From positions 1 through 64,000 of the forward strand of contig CAJQUN010000917.1 of the NCBI GenBank assembly GCA_907163345.1: 64,000 nt of DNA, read 5' to 3'. A program made the position numbers and the translations under genes. A model generated the notes under the pieces. That model searched no databases. It was not told the origin of the DNA and worked only from the letters and a program-made list of their open reading frames with translations. Origin of the DNA: Haberlea rhodopensis. Its lineage: Eukaryota > Streptophyta > Magnoliopsida > Lamiales > Gesneriaceae. Below, in pieces: positions 43,138 through 55,105 of this stretch. How positions within the stretch are numbered: position 1 is the stretch's first letter; the number at the start of each line of letters is the position of its first letter.

Positions 43138-45164
43138 TGTAAGGACCCTAGTTCCTTAAGTGCGGATTAAAGGCATAAATAGAGCTAACATGCATTATCA
43201 GAGTTTAATTGTTCGTGTTGAGACTTTGAGCCTAAAGAATTACATGCCAAGTTAAGGACTATCCGATGGATTAATTACATTCTTAAACAAATGAATGTCG
43301 TCCCCTATAGTTTTACACTACTCCTAGAGTAGATACTATACAAAAATAATCATGTCCTTCCTATCAAAAGCGTTCTTCACGAGCTCACCGCCTCAGCCCG
43401 CCTTAGCCCCTTTTTCATGCCAAAATGTACCTACAAGGACAACCCCAAAAATGAGCATATAATAATTCATATCCAACACAATATGAATATAAGGCGTAAA
43501 TGCATAAACCATAATAAATCACTTCCTGTTTTTTCCCATGCATTTTAAACGCTCCCTTTTGGTTGTCCCTGTACCATAACTCATGAGTATAATCAATAGA
43601 TTATTTAATGGTTCACACATGTCATGACATAACACCATTCCATCATCACCAATTACCAATCCCTAGTCTGTTCATCACAATGTATTTTAATGCCCCTCGC
43701 TTCACATATAAGCGGCATAGAATAACCTCCCTTCAATGGACATGCGGTACTCCCACCCCTCGCTTCACATTTTAGCGGCAAATATTCTTTCCTCGCCTCA
43801 TATGATAACCACGCTTCAATGTGACATGCGGCACTCCCACCCCTCGCTTCACATTTAGCGGCACCAAATAAATAGCGGCAAGCATTAAAATCATCAAGGT
43901 GATAACCATGACTCATGGGATGTGCACCAATAATCATTATATGTATATACAATCATCATGCATAACTCAACATGTATTTCCATCCACAATGCACAATTCC
44001 ATATTTACTCGCATCTACAATGCATAATCAATGAGTATAATAGATACATGTACCGTTGGGTGCCCGTACGTCTTCTACGTACCTTTCCAAAAGTGGGATT
44101 TGATATGACTTTACTTCCTTGGTTGCGTCGCCACCTGGGATGGTTCTACACAATCACACAACCCAATATTAGAAGCCAAATAATAGCCAAATACCAAAAT
44201 TCAACAAAAAACATCATTTCCCACTATTCTGTTGCTGGCGATCGATCGCTACATCGAGGCGATCGATCGCGAGTCTTACCGATCGATCTCTTCGATGCAG
44301 CGATCGATCGCCAGACCTCACTGGCTCGCGGCGATCGATCGCGCCATATATGGCGATCGATCGCCTGCCTTGTATTTCGTCACTGCCCTTCGGCGATCGA
44401 TCGCTGCATTTGTAGCGATCGATCGCCGCCTGCTGTGTGCGCGATTCTTTACCATTTTTGAGCAATTTCCAAGGTCTACCACTATCACTTCAAACTCAAA
44501 CATTCCAACAACTCAAATACCATCCTAACTCACTAAAACCCACATAAAACACCTAAAAAATCATACCCCAACCACATATAACACATACCCAAAAACAAAC
44601 CCACATAAAAATTCAAATACCAACCCATTTCAAAACCAAACACCATAAAAACTTTAGGAAGGGTTCCATACCTCTTGAGGACTCCAAATCCTACAATAAA
44701 TCCCACAAATAAGACTTTTGCAATGATTTCCTTTCCACTTTATGCCAAAAATCGAAAATGGTGAGAGTTAGGGTTGGGGAGAGTGAGTTGGGGGATTTTG
44801 GTAAAGTGATGGGTATAGTGGGGGTTATGGGTTAAATGGGTTTTAATTAGATTTGTACCCCTACAATTACCATGATGTATAAAATACTCCAACATGATAT
44901 TTTAAAAGCATTTTACCAAAATGCACCAAAACTCCAATTAAAACCATGCTTCACCAAATAATCATTAACCCTCGTATTTAACCCATGAAAACACCCAATA
45001 TGCATAACATGCACCCTGAAACGCTCTACAGAGTCACGTCTACCATGTGACTAAGCATTTCACCGAGATAATTAATTCCGACACATAATTTAATTATCAC
45101 CATAAATAATCACCTAAACATAATTAATGCCCAAATTGCAGTTAATTATTTCGGGGATATCACA
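43138..45164 (-). repeat. 5' LTR of Gypsy-2
   Basis: Plus strand from TGTAAGGACC to GATATCACA, 2027 bp. Beyond 45164 the sequence turns into caulimovirid-like DNA. No target duplication can be paired with the left end. Confidence 0.9.
44239..44425. repeat. CGATCGATCG array in Gypsy-2 5' LTR
   Basis: Eight units with the same total span (177 bp from first to last start) as in the partner LTR. The unit ending in T is kept. Confidence 0.95.
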
Positions 45165-45222
45165 ATACTAATAACTTGAATATTAATTTGTAAACTATAC
45201 GGATGAGACGATTCAAGAAATT

Positions 45223-46870
45223 ATGGACCCGAACGAATGTTCGAAGTGTCATTCATACATGTGGTACTTCCAAAAATTGGAAGCACTAAATCAGAAGCAT
45301 ATGAGAGAAGCTCAAAGTTTCAACCATAAATGGAAACTATTACGAGGAACCGGATTATGCACACCCATCATAAACCACTACAAGAAACTAGAGAGGATGT
45401 TTACCACCGTCCTATGGAACAGAACCCCTTTTACACCAAAAAGGGAGAGCGGAGGAGGTTCGAAGAGCTTTGAGGGAGACTGAAAAATGATTGCAGTCCT
45501 ACGAGGAGAGCCCATACTTCCCACAAAGTAATGGACAGAATCAACCTAGAAGATCTATGTGATCTTGCTGATTCGTTTGCAGGATTTAATATCATAGAAT
45601 TCAAGACAAGAGAGCTTGTAACAAGACCTCCACCACAAGAGAGTTTTGGGTCACACAATCCACCCGAAGGTGGTCAAAGTATGTCGCACAGGGAAGATTT
45701 TACCTCAGCAACTTTAGATCCCCCAGATGGAACAAGGAACTGTTCCCGCGGGCTAGATATACATCAAACGCCTTACGGAAAATCTTAGTTGGATCCAATC
45801 CATCCATATGGACATAGCAGCATGAACACTTGATCTAAGTAAAGAAGGATTCATTTACTTCTTAATATGAGTCTGAAAGGATCAGTCAAGATTGCCTGGG
45901 ATCTGAGAGACCCAGGTACCAAGGAAAAGTTTTAGCCGGAGAGTCCCTAAAAGAAATCGTGGACAAGATGACAAAATTCTTTAAAATCTATTTCATTGGA
46001 GTAAGCTACTTCGAAGGGAAGGAGGAAGAGAAGGCTAAAAAATATAGACAAACTCAAATTAGCCTGGAACTACATGATATCTATTATGTAGATGAGTACA
46101 TCAAACTCTTTACGGAGTATAGATAGAAGGCAAAGATAGAAGAAAAAGATGCATCAGAATTGCTCTTTGCCAAAATACCGAGCCCATGGAGAGAAATGCT
46201 TATCCAGAAATATACACCCCATGCAATCGAGAAGGTGTCCAGGAGAATGTCATTTCTTAAAGTAAGGCTCGCAGAGTGGTGCTACCAAGCAAAACTCCAA
46301 AAGAATTTCAAGAAGCTTAGAAGAATCAATAAAACAGCTCATCTTTGCTGTACATGGAATGATATCCCTACAATCATTGGAAACTACCCCCAAAGGCTAA
46401 AGATGAAAAAGCACAGAGCTCATCCTTATGCCCGAGGAAGTAGTTCAAGAAGAAGTAGGTCTTCACGGAGACCTAGAAAGTTCTGGTCAAAACAGAAAGC
46501 CCGAAGTTACAATTCTGGGCAAAGATCAGGACCAACAAGGAGTAGAACACCGTCAACATGTTCTAATCAAGCAAGTTCTAGCAGAGCACCGATAAAAAGA
46601 ACTTTCAAACGCACTCATACCCGGGCGAATGAAAGTTTCAAAGATTGTAACTGATGGACATGCGGAGCAAGATGACATATCTCTACAGATTGTCTAGAAA
46701 ACCAAAGTCGTGGAGTGAGACAGTTCGAACATACCAAGGAATTTGAGGAAGCTGTTTATTTTCAGGATTTGGTACATGTGTATCAATTTGAGGATATTCT
46801 CTCAGATGAAAGCATATACAAAGAAGATATATATTCTGATGGAGGTGAATCAAGCTCAGAATCAGAGTGA
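45223..46870 (+). pseudogene. Caulimovirid coat protein region
   Basis: Open pieces at 45223-45483, 45531-45788 and 46160-46654 with stops between. The last is very basic and Ser/Arg-rich (SSSRRSRSSRRPRKFW). It is followed at 46648-46700 by text with the spacing of a CCHC finger (TCGA, then HISTDC), broken by two stop codons. An acidic segment ends the region. A basic domain followed by CCHC finger and acidic tail is the usual C-terminus of caulimovirid capsid proteins, which bind the pregenomic RNA. N-terminal function is not recognised. Confidence 0.65.
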
Positions 46871-46945
46871 AGGAGAGTTTCTTCAGCACATGATCAAGAC
46901 CCGTCAGGATTCTTCTCTGATATAACTGTTTCTCACAAAACCCTT

Positions 46946-47571
46946 ATGAGGATCATGAAGAAAGAACCAAAGCTTCAGATGTATGATGGATTTACAATTG
47001 GAGCAATGGAAAAAGCCATGGATATGATTGGCCTTCGAAGCAGGAAGCATCAAATTATCCATAGGGTAACAACAGGTGAATTTACGATCCCAATGGAATT
47101 CACGGGAAACCAAATTGAGATGCAGTTAATCCCCTACAGAGAAATCCAGGAGATTAAGAACAAGGTTAAAAGAGAAGTTGCTAACACGCTCTCATGGATT
47201 CATATTGGAGCTATTAGAATAATCATCAAGGCAACTTTCAAGGAAAAAATTGATTCGCTACTCAATCTGGCAATCTTCGACAAGGAATCCCAAACCTCAA
47301 AGATTCTTGTTTGGCAGCAATTGTAGGAAATTTGTATGCGAGAAAGATGGCTTTCAACATCTATCCTAGATCTGCATACATTTTTGGAGATCGAGACTTC
47401 AACAAGGTTCCAACTCTTCATCAAGATTTTAAAAGAAGTGATTTGACGAAAGAAGGGAACATGCCTTACTCGATAACATACAAGGTGTCGTACGCACTCT
47501 CGAATACTCATCATTCAGAAGTATTCTTGAGAAAGGAATTCATCGAAGTCCCCAGAATCTTCGAAGATTGA
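46946..47571 (+). pseudogene. Caulimovirid movement protein region
   Basis: Two overlapping frames, 46946-47326 and 47311-47571, break at a frameshift near 47320. Text such as LSWIHIGAIRI, IKATFKEKIDS and ITYKVSYALSNTHHS resembles the 30K-superfamily movement proteins of Caulimoviridae. These form tubules through plasmodesmata for cell-to-cell spread. It lies downstream of the coat region and in the same sense. Confidence 0.68.
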
Positions 47572-48930
47572 GCGAAAACCGTATTGCCGGACATTATTAA
47601 TACTCCGACAATAGGAGAGATCGACATGAGAATACAAGATCAACCTGTTCTGTACAGAAGCAAGAGCCTTATGATCGAGCCAAGAAGAATGTCTTTCCAA
47701 CAGGATAGGTTAATCAATAACTATCCGGGGTGAAAAACAGAAGGCAGTCTCGAGCATAATTCAGAAAATCCCTTATGTATTCAAAACAACAGGAAAACTG
47801 AAATGCCCAGAAGGCGGGAGAGAAGTTCATATAATTTATGACATTACGCAGAAAGACAATATCTTCCCATGTGATGTCCTCTACTATTTGAAACAACCTA
47901 CAGTTGGCAGGTATCAAGGAAACCTTCAATTTGGTGAAATTGATCTAACAATTGCAGGACGGCCCAGGACAGCTTATTCTTGGGATTGAATTTCTCGAGG
48001 AACATAAACCTTGGGAAAGAGTGCAAGACGGAATGGAATTCACGGTGGAAGAAAATAGATATATAATCAATGGCCACCAGTCCATTCTCCATATACATCT
48101 CCGTCGCGATGTTATATGCAAATTATTGGGTAGAATATTTTGCAGCCTACATTGATCTGGAGCTGGAATATATACTGTCGGGCGTGATATCTTCCCCAAA
48201 GAAGTTGGTGAAAAATTGCCAGTCATTGCTGGAAGAGACTTTTCAAAGAGGATCCTTATTCTTAATGAAGGAGTCCAGGGAGCGAAAATAATAATCGGAG
48301 AAGCACCCATGGTACAAAGTCAAGACTCCACCTATTTATTTTCATGATACATGAGCTGATATGCTACTAGGAAACAATTTCCTACAAACATTCAAGCAGT
48401 TTACTCAGGAGAACGAAACAAAGAGACTTATTTTCATAACCCTTTGTGATCATAAGATTATTGTACATATACTAGGGGAGGCGTTTCACAGAAAAATCCC
48501 CATTAGTTTTCGCAGCAAGCGTGGTGATGAAGGAAAACTTCGACACCCAAAGATGAAGGAATCAACGATATCTTGGATTCCGATGGATATTTTATCCCAA
48601 GCGGAGAACATTTGGTAAATAGCATCAAGAATGCCAATGTGTTTTCTAAATTCGATTGTAAGTCTGATTTTACCGGATTAAGATGGTGGAATCAAGCAGA
48701 AAGTTCACAGCATTCTCCACATCACATGGACATTATATCGTGTTCGTGTATATTGACGACATCCTCATTGCGTCAAAAAACATGAAAGAACATATTACAT
48801 ATTTGGAAATCTTTTCAAATGTTTGCTACAAGGAAGGGTTGGTACTATCCGAAAGGAAAGCAGTAATTGCCACAAGACAGATCGAGTTCCTCAAAATTGA
48901 GATCGATGAATCTGGAATAATCATATTGTA
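47572..48930 (+). pseudogene. Caulimovirid protease and reverse transcriptase region
   Basis: Short frames only. LILGIEFLEE and MLLGNNFLQTF, at about 47968 and 48361, are of the kind found C-terminal to the viral aspartic protease site. The canonical DTG is not clearly visible. NVFSKFDCKSDF near 48640 corresponds to RT motif A, and FVYIDDILIASK near 48740-48780 is RT motif C with the catalytic DD. Between these motifs roughly the middle of the RT palm is missing, so there is an internal deletion as well as frameshifts. Polymerase activity is excluded. Confidence 0.72.
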
Positions 48931-49563
48931 GAAAAGATGCAAGGCTACCCAGATGACCTCAAGGATTTAAAGCAACTTCAGAGTTTTCTAGGAGTTGTTA
49001 ATTTTGTTGGAATGTTCACAAGCTAGCAAATCACCAGAAGGTTTTCAATCCACTACTCAAGAAAGATGTTAAGTTTGAGTGAAATGAAGATCACAGACAA
49101 GCTGTCAAACAGCTTAAAGAAGTTTGCAGGCAACTACCAAATCTTGCAATTCCAAACGACGAGGATGAACTGGTATTATATATTGATGCCAATGATTATT
49201 GGTGGGCTGCAGTACTCATGAAGGCCACACTAGAAGGAGATGTGTCAAGCAGATATTGCAGTGGTTTATTTGATAATAAAGAAGTTATCAGATGGCACAT
49301 CAACGAGAAGGAGATCTTTGCAGTTCGAAAGGCTTTTAAAAAATGGCCATTATTCTTGCAAAAAAGTTTATCTTAAAAATAGATAATACCAGTGTAAAGT
49401 ATTTTCTAAAAAATAAAATTGAATCAAAACGAGAAAAAGGCTAGACTTTTAAGATGATAAGCTGAATGCCGATATTATGATTATGATATTGTCATTGTGA
49501 AATCTGATAAAAATATTCTTGCAAATATGGAGGGACACATTGCTAGCGATACCCTCAAATGAG
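48931..49563 (+). pseudogene. Caulimovirid RNase H region
   Basis: After RT there follow QLQSFLGVVNF, LYIDANDYWWAAVLM (first catalytic Asp), INEKEIFAVRKAFKKW (catalytic Glu) and ILKIDNTSVKYFL. This is the type-1 RNase H order of pararetroviruses. Stops interrupt at about 48929, 49024, 49081 and 49375. No integrase follows. Confidence 0.75.
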
Positions 49564-49607
49564 TTAGGAATCTCAGGGAAAACCTAGAGATCCTGGAACG
49601 AGACTTT

Positions 49608-50860
49608 GTGACTCTTTGTCTTAATGCGGAGGTCGCAGGACGGCTTCAACGAGTAGATCAGGAACTTGTTACTGGTCAAATACGAGCATGCTTTCGGGAC
49701 CATGAACTTTCATTTGAAGTCTTGAAATGGCTCATCCTACAGGTCGCACCTTCAACGGTGCAGAAAGAAGTGTTTAGAGAACGGGGCTCATCTAACCCGG
49801 AGACAAGGGATTCAAGTACCCCTGTCACGAGTGTTGCAGATGATGCATTCCTTGAGGATGTACAAGCTGTAGCCAATATTGAGGGTCAGGTGTTATCACA
49901 ATCTGAACCTTCAAGTCAACCCAACACCTCTTGGGTAAAAGAGGGATAGTTGAACCTTAGGCCAATGACTGTCAATTCTAGGGTTCAAACTAATGATGAT
50001 TTAGTTTCTTCACCTATGCAAGATTACCTACGTACTTGGGAGAAACTAATTACCAGACGAGGTATCAACCCAGACAAATCTATTGTTGATATCTCCGGAA
50101 AATATCCGAGAGTTTGGATGAAACCATGCAGCCATCCAAACGAAGTTGAGAATGGTATAATTTCAGAGCTCTTGCTTCGGTTTATACTGTTGCACCAGCA
50201 TTCTCTGAGATTTCAAAATTAGCAAAATGGATCAAAGAAGCTTTTCACGAGACATGGGCCAATAATCCACAATTGGCCATATGAGATATCTTGAAGTTGT
50301 ATTTTTCAGTGCTGCTCCAGAACCAGCGAAGAAGGGTTTCATTGAAGCTTTTCATTTTATCAAGCTTAGACGACCAGATGGAAACGCATTAAAAATATAA
50401 AATGGCGCTACCAGAAGGTATACCAGTTTTGCCTGGGACTATCACGGAAGATGACGTTTCAACCAGACGTGCATGGGGTTTTTGTGTTTGTCTAACGGAA
50501 ATGGGCAAAGTCAAATACTCATTCAAGTTCTTTCAAAATTTAGCCAACGACATTTTCATGCTGAATTCCATGACAGGAACATCCACAAGATTTGCCGAAT
50601 AACTCTTTGAAACAAAAAGAAGAACTATTTGGGAAAACAAGATTCCAGTGGGAAAAGAAACTTACCGAAAATTATGAAACATGTCACACATTGGCCGATG
50701 GATAGACTATATTTGCCAAGTATGCCGAGCAGAAAGAACCAAAGTTCGGGAAAGGATTTCGATCCAAACCCGACAAATCAGAGGCAGGAAGAGACAAAAG
50801 ACATGTTGATAAGAGAGCCCATTTTCCTAAAATGCGGGGACCACAAAAATCAATAATGTA
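49608..50860 (+). pseudogene. Downstream ORFs of the caulimovirid, function unknown
   Basis: Frames at 49608-49949, 49950-50222, 50402-50602 and 50629-50856 run in the same sense after RNase H. The first is helical with an acidic Ser/Thr-rich tail. The third (MALPEGIPVLPGTITEDD, then RRAWGFCVCLTEMGKVKYSF) looks like a folded domain, and the last is Lys-rich and ends with two Cys/His-like positions. I do not recognise them as a named family. Position and sense suggest the second viral ORF known from some endogenous caulimovirids. It could instead be unrelated host sequence. Confidence 0.45.
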
Positions 50861-51071
50861 AAGATTCCCCGACAAAGGAAAAAGCGTGGACCATTAAAAG
50901 ATAGTGCGGATACTGTTCAACGCACTCGGACAAAAATAATGAACTACTCATGAGAAAAGTTGGCACACTCAGACAAAAGATGCCAGACCACATGAAAGTT
51001 AAGGCGCACTCACAGTCACACGTAATAATTATCAAGATTTGGAATCCGAAGTTCAAGTCTGGATTCATGCC

Positions 51072-51078
51072 TATATAA
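51072..51078 (+). promoter_or_regulatory. TATA box of the caulimovirid promoter
   Basis: TATATAA in CCTATATAAGGGC, downstream of all viral ORFs. This is where the pregenomic RNA promoter of caulimovirids sits. An AATAAA at 51132-51137 lies about 55 bp farther on, as expected for a terminally redundant transcript. No primer site for tRNA-Met was found after it. Confidence 0.55.
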
Positions 51079-51420
51079 GGGCACTCATTCAGGAAGTTAA
51101 TGACATCGAAAATTCTCCATAGTTTTCTGAGAATAAAATTAGAATCTCCAAGCTTTGTAACTGTTCAACCTTCATAGCTTGGTAATATTTTCTTTCCTTC
51201 TTTCTTTTGTGATAAATTTGTAATATTATTATGTATTTCAATTTATGTGTTATTGAGTCAATCCTCATCTATATGAGAGGTTAAACAAGTCCGTCTCCTA
51301 CCAAAAGGAGATATTTAATGTAATATATATTATAAGTATTTCCAGAATAAAATAAAGGTACATGCCCATCTATCTCTCAGATTTCTTTAAATATTTGTTA
51401 TATCTTGATTATACATTACA
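51079..51420 (+). other. Presumed start of caulimovirid leader
   Basis: Pyrimidine-rich and AT-rich sequence after the TATA box, with AATAAA at 51132 and another AATAAAATAAA near 51345. The viral right border is not defined. Confidence 0.35.
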
Positions 51421-52253
51421 CCTTAAGGTAGGAAACGAATTAGGGATGTGTTGTGTGGTTTCTGAAAAAGTCGGATAACTTGCAGACTAACCTCGCCCGA
51501 TGGGCTGAGGTTGGATGGTGAGGAGTCATTCGTAAAACAGTCTGGGACAATAATTTTCCAATTGGTGGCTTTGCAACCCGTCTCACCCGGTGTCGTTATG
51601 ATCAAAATGATATATTTCAGTTTTTTAAAATTTTATTGTAATACGGAAGCATGATGGATCTGTTATTTATTTTGAACATAATCTTCAAATTGTGTTTTGA
51701 ATTATAATTAGACGAACGATATATGAAATGTGAGTCATTTGCAAAAGTATGCTCTTGGGTTCATCCCGATATGACAGAAATTGAAGGATCTCAAGCTCAT
51801 CTATTGCTACTGTTTGGTAAATATTATGGTAAAAACGATGATGAATAGTATATAGTGGCATATTTGTCCTTTAAACAGTTTCTTAGGGTTAAGAACGCAA
51901 TTTTATTAAAGATTGGTTGGACCGCGTGGACCACATGAGGTTATTGTTGTCATTTCAACCACTAATGGATCTAGATGAACTAAGGGTTTTTAGCTAGACT
52001 ATGATGAATTAAGTTTCAAAGAAAAGTACTGGCCCACAATTTTCCCAAATATATAATCTCAAAGAAGTATTGCCTTTAAAGCTAGTGCAATTTTGCATTA
52101 GTTTTGTTACTGAGACGGTTGCATCAATCTGAATGTAGTAGAAGCATCAATTTACCCTTAGAAAATGACTGTTCATTCTACAATTTCTTATAAAGAAACA
52201 AGGAAGAAAGGGAAAGTTTCTACTAAAATTTCTGGTATACGTTGGCCCAAGTA
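51421..52253. other. Intergenic DNA, nothing recognised
   Basis: AT-rich sequence without a supportable gene or repeat end. Confidence 0.5.
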
Positions 52254-52261
52254 ATTGCTGT

Positions 52262-52425
52262 CAGGGGCAGTGCTACACCAAGGTTGGAAGGGGCTCTAGC
52301 CCTATGTTATTTGAAAAAAAAATTAGTAATGTTTTGTAATCCAATCCTATATTACCCATTCAAACCTATATTTGATATATATTCTTACAAATCCCACGTA
52401 ATCTTAAAAGCTGGCTCCGCCCCTG
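52262..52425. mobile_element. hAT-type MITE, 164 bp
   Basis: Ends are CAGGGGCAGTGCTAC and, inverted, CAGGGGCGGAGCCAGC. It is flanked on both sides by the 8-bp duplication ATTGCTGT (52254-52261 and 52426-52433). An 8-bp duplication with CAGGGG ends is typical of hAT elements. There is no coding capacity; an autonomous hAT would have moved it. Confidence 0.85.
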
Positions 52426-52433
52426 ATTGCTGT

Positions 52434-52749
52434 ATTACTTTTGTAAGCATGTTATCTACCATTTGTTTCTGAAATGTTGCCCTTTTTGAGGTCTGCTTTC
52501 ATATAGATTTGAGTTAAATCTCCACCATGGCCATACTAGCTTGGGAATGGAGAGTTGCTAAATTGTAGCTATTATGCAATTTTATTTAATGAATGTTTGA
52601 ACTCTGATGTGAATGAAGTTGTGGCTTGGTATGCTAAGATAGCTTACATTGCATAACGATTGCACATAATGTGTATTTTCCTGTATCCTTGATATATTCA
52701 CATAAGAATAAGGTAAACTCGTTAACCTAAATCGTGATGCATAATTGAC
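52434..52749. other. Intergenic DNA, nothing recognised
   Basis: AT-rich, no gene seen. Confidence 0.5.
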
Positions 52750-55105
52750 CAATATCTTTGATCTTTTAAATATGATATCATAACATCTAGCTAACGCCAA
52801 GGTCATGAATTCAAAACTCATAAACAACAACTATTCACCCATATGTTTGTTGGGCCTAAAAAAAAGAGTAACAAACCGGCCACGAGCATGAGGGGAGTGT
52901 TAGAGAAGATGAAATATCAATTCAATATATTAAGTTAGCTGATATTTCATATTGTTCTAGGAGTAGTAACCGAGCTTTAAATAATAAACGTTTTTTTTTT
53001 CCCTCTAGAAATTGGATTTAAAGTGTGATGGTTTTTTTCTTGGACAAGATGAAGTCAAATATATATGCTCATGGGTTAAATTTGACCTGATACATAAATT
53101 TGGTTGGTTTTGTAGTCAACACTATGTGGCCCTCTTTTCCTGTAGCAGATGGCCTCCTTTTGAATCTGCCTGAGCGAGTATACTTCACTCCATCCAGCAG
53201 GAATTGGATTAGGACACCAATCCAAAACTTTAGTGGAGTCCAAGAAAGTTCAAAGCCTTAGATATACAATCATATTATAACCATCTTTTTACGGTTATCT
53301 TGATGCTGCCTTACCTATCTTGTCTGGGATAATCATTTAGGGCAATCGAATTTGTGAATTTTAACCAGTGGAATACATCAGGTTTCTCATTGTATGGCAA
53401 CGGTCCCTGTCCCAGTTTGTTTGTTCATGAACATTACCTGTAATATTATATTGTTGGGTTGTTTAGTGTTCATGGAATGAGTCACTTAATGAACCGATAT
53501 TGAGAATCTAAACCAATTATTGTCAACTACTATGGAAGGTGAGGGATATTATTTTTGGCCACCCACTCAATCTTATGTTGTTTTTATTTTCTTTAGTTAC
53601 AGATGGAGATACCAGGGCTGGGGATATATATGCATTAAATATGGGTTTTTTGGCAACGAACTCATGTGGTTGTTCAAATAGGCAATTATACATCTGTTGT
53701 TAAAAAATAGACAGTTTATACCGTTTGCCCTATGTAGTTTGTGAATAGGTTCAAAACACATCATCCGTGCATGAAGTATGAGGGGGCAATGTATAATGTT
53801 TTGCAAATCACAGTGGGGTAAAATGTCAATTTACATACCATAATGGAGGTAAGATGTCTATTAACGATATTACATGTGTTAGAATGCATGTTACAGGCCA
53901 CATGGAAGTAAAAGACATATTAACGACAATATCTTTGATCTTTTAAATGAAATGATAATTCAATATGATATCATAACATCTGGCTAACGTCAATGTCATG
54001 AATTCAAAACTCATAAACAACAACTCCACACCCATATGTTTGTTGGGCCTAAAAAAAGAGAGTAACAAACTGGCCCACGAGCATGAGGGGAGTGTTAGAG
54101 AAGATGAAATATCAATTCAATATATTAAGTTAGCTGATATTTCATATTGTTCTAGGAGTAGTAACCGAGCTTTAAATAATAAACGATTTTTTCCCTCTAA
54201 AAATTGGATTAAAGTGTGATGGTTTTTTTCTTGGACAAGATGAAGTCAAATATATATGCTGTCATGGGTTAAATTTGACCTGATACATAAATTTGGTTGG
54301 TTTTGTAGTCAACACTATGTGGCCCTCTTTTCCTGTAGCAGATGGCCTCCTTTTGAATCTGCCTGAGCGAGTATACTTCACTCCATCCGGCAGGAATTGG
54401 ATTAGGACACCAATCCAAAACTTTCGTGGAGTCCAAGAAAGTTCAAAGGCTTTAGATATACAATCATATTATAACCATCCTTTTTACTGTTATCTTAATG
54501 CTGCCTTACCTATCTTATCTGGGATAATCATTTAGGGCAGTTGAATTTGTGAATTTTAACCAGCGAAATACAACAGGTTTTTCATTGTATGACAACGGTC
54601 CCTGCCCCAGTTTGTTTGTTCATGAACATTACCTATAATATTATATTGTTGGGTTGTTGAGTGTTCATGGAATCAGTCACTTAATGAACCGATATTGAGC
54701 ATCTAAACCAATTATTGTCAACTACTATGGAAGGTGAGGGATATTATTTTTGGCCACCCACTCAATCGTATGTTTTTTTTTTCTTTAGTTACATATAGAG
54801 ATACCAGGGCCGGGGATATATATGCATTATATATCGGTTTTTTGGCAACGAAATTCTGTGGTTGTTCAAATAGGCAATTTACACATCTGTTGTTTGAAAA
54901 TAGACAGTGTATGCAACTTACCCCCGTGGTTTGTGAATAGATGCAAAACACATCATCCGTGTATGACGTATGAGGGGGCAGTGTATAATGTTTTACAAAC
55001 CACGGTGGGGTAAAATGTCTATTTACATACCGTAATGGAGGTGAGATGTCTATTAACGATATCAGAGGCCACATGGAGGTAAAAGACATATTGACGACAA
55101 CAATT
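52750..55105. repeat. Tandem duplication of about 1.19 kb
   Basis: Two adjacent direct copies, about 52750-53930 and 53930-55105. For example ATGAATTCAAAACTCATAAA starts at 52805 and 53998, a period of 1193 bp. Differences are scattered substitutions and small indels. Each copy holds text like GGTCATGAATTCAAAACTC and GAGGGGAGTGTTAGAGAAG, common in old plant LTR or TRIM remnants. An 80-codon frame (54293-54535) is open in the second copy but interrupted in the first, so coding function is not supported. Confidence 0.85.

Larger units (their letters stand above)
36569..45164 (-). mobile_element. Gypsy-2: chromovirus related to Gypsy-1
   Basis: Minus-strand element with LTRs of 2027 bp (43138-45164) and 2028 bp (36569-38596) that look nearly identical. 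The primer site is at 43121-43133 and gag-pol at 38597-43077. A deletion of about 230 bp removed most of the leader and the gag start, joining leader text to GVEPVAQL at 43050-43080. Several frameshifts and stops break the polyprotein. It is the same family as Gypsy-1 but clearly diverged. Confidence 0.9.
45165..51420 (+). mobile_element. Endogenous caulimovirid (pararetrovirus), decayed
   Basis: About 6 kb of plus-strand sequence with coat-type, movement, protease, RT and RNase H regions in that order, then further ORFs, a TATA promoter and an A-rich end. There is no integrase and no LTR, as expected for Caulimoviridae. Many stops and frameshifts make it inert. The left end abuts a Gypsy-2 LTR, so upstream viral sequence may be lost. 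The coat-before-movement order resembles cavemo-/solendovirus layouts. Genus cannot be fixed here, and florendovirus is another option. Confidence 0.78.

Noticed and set aside
54293..54535. 80-codon ORF in the tandem duplication
   Set aside because: The corresponding frame in the first copy (about 53100-53340) is interrupted, and no family is recognised.
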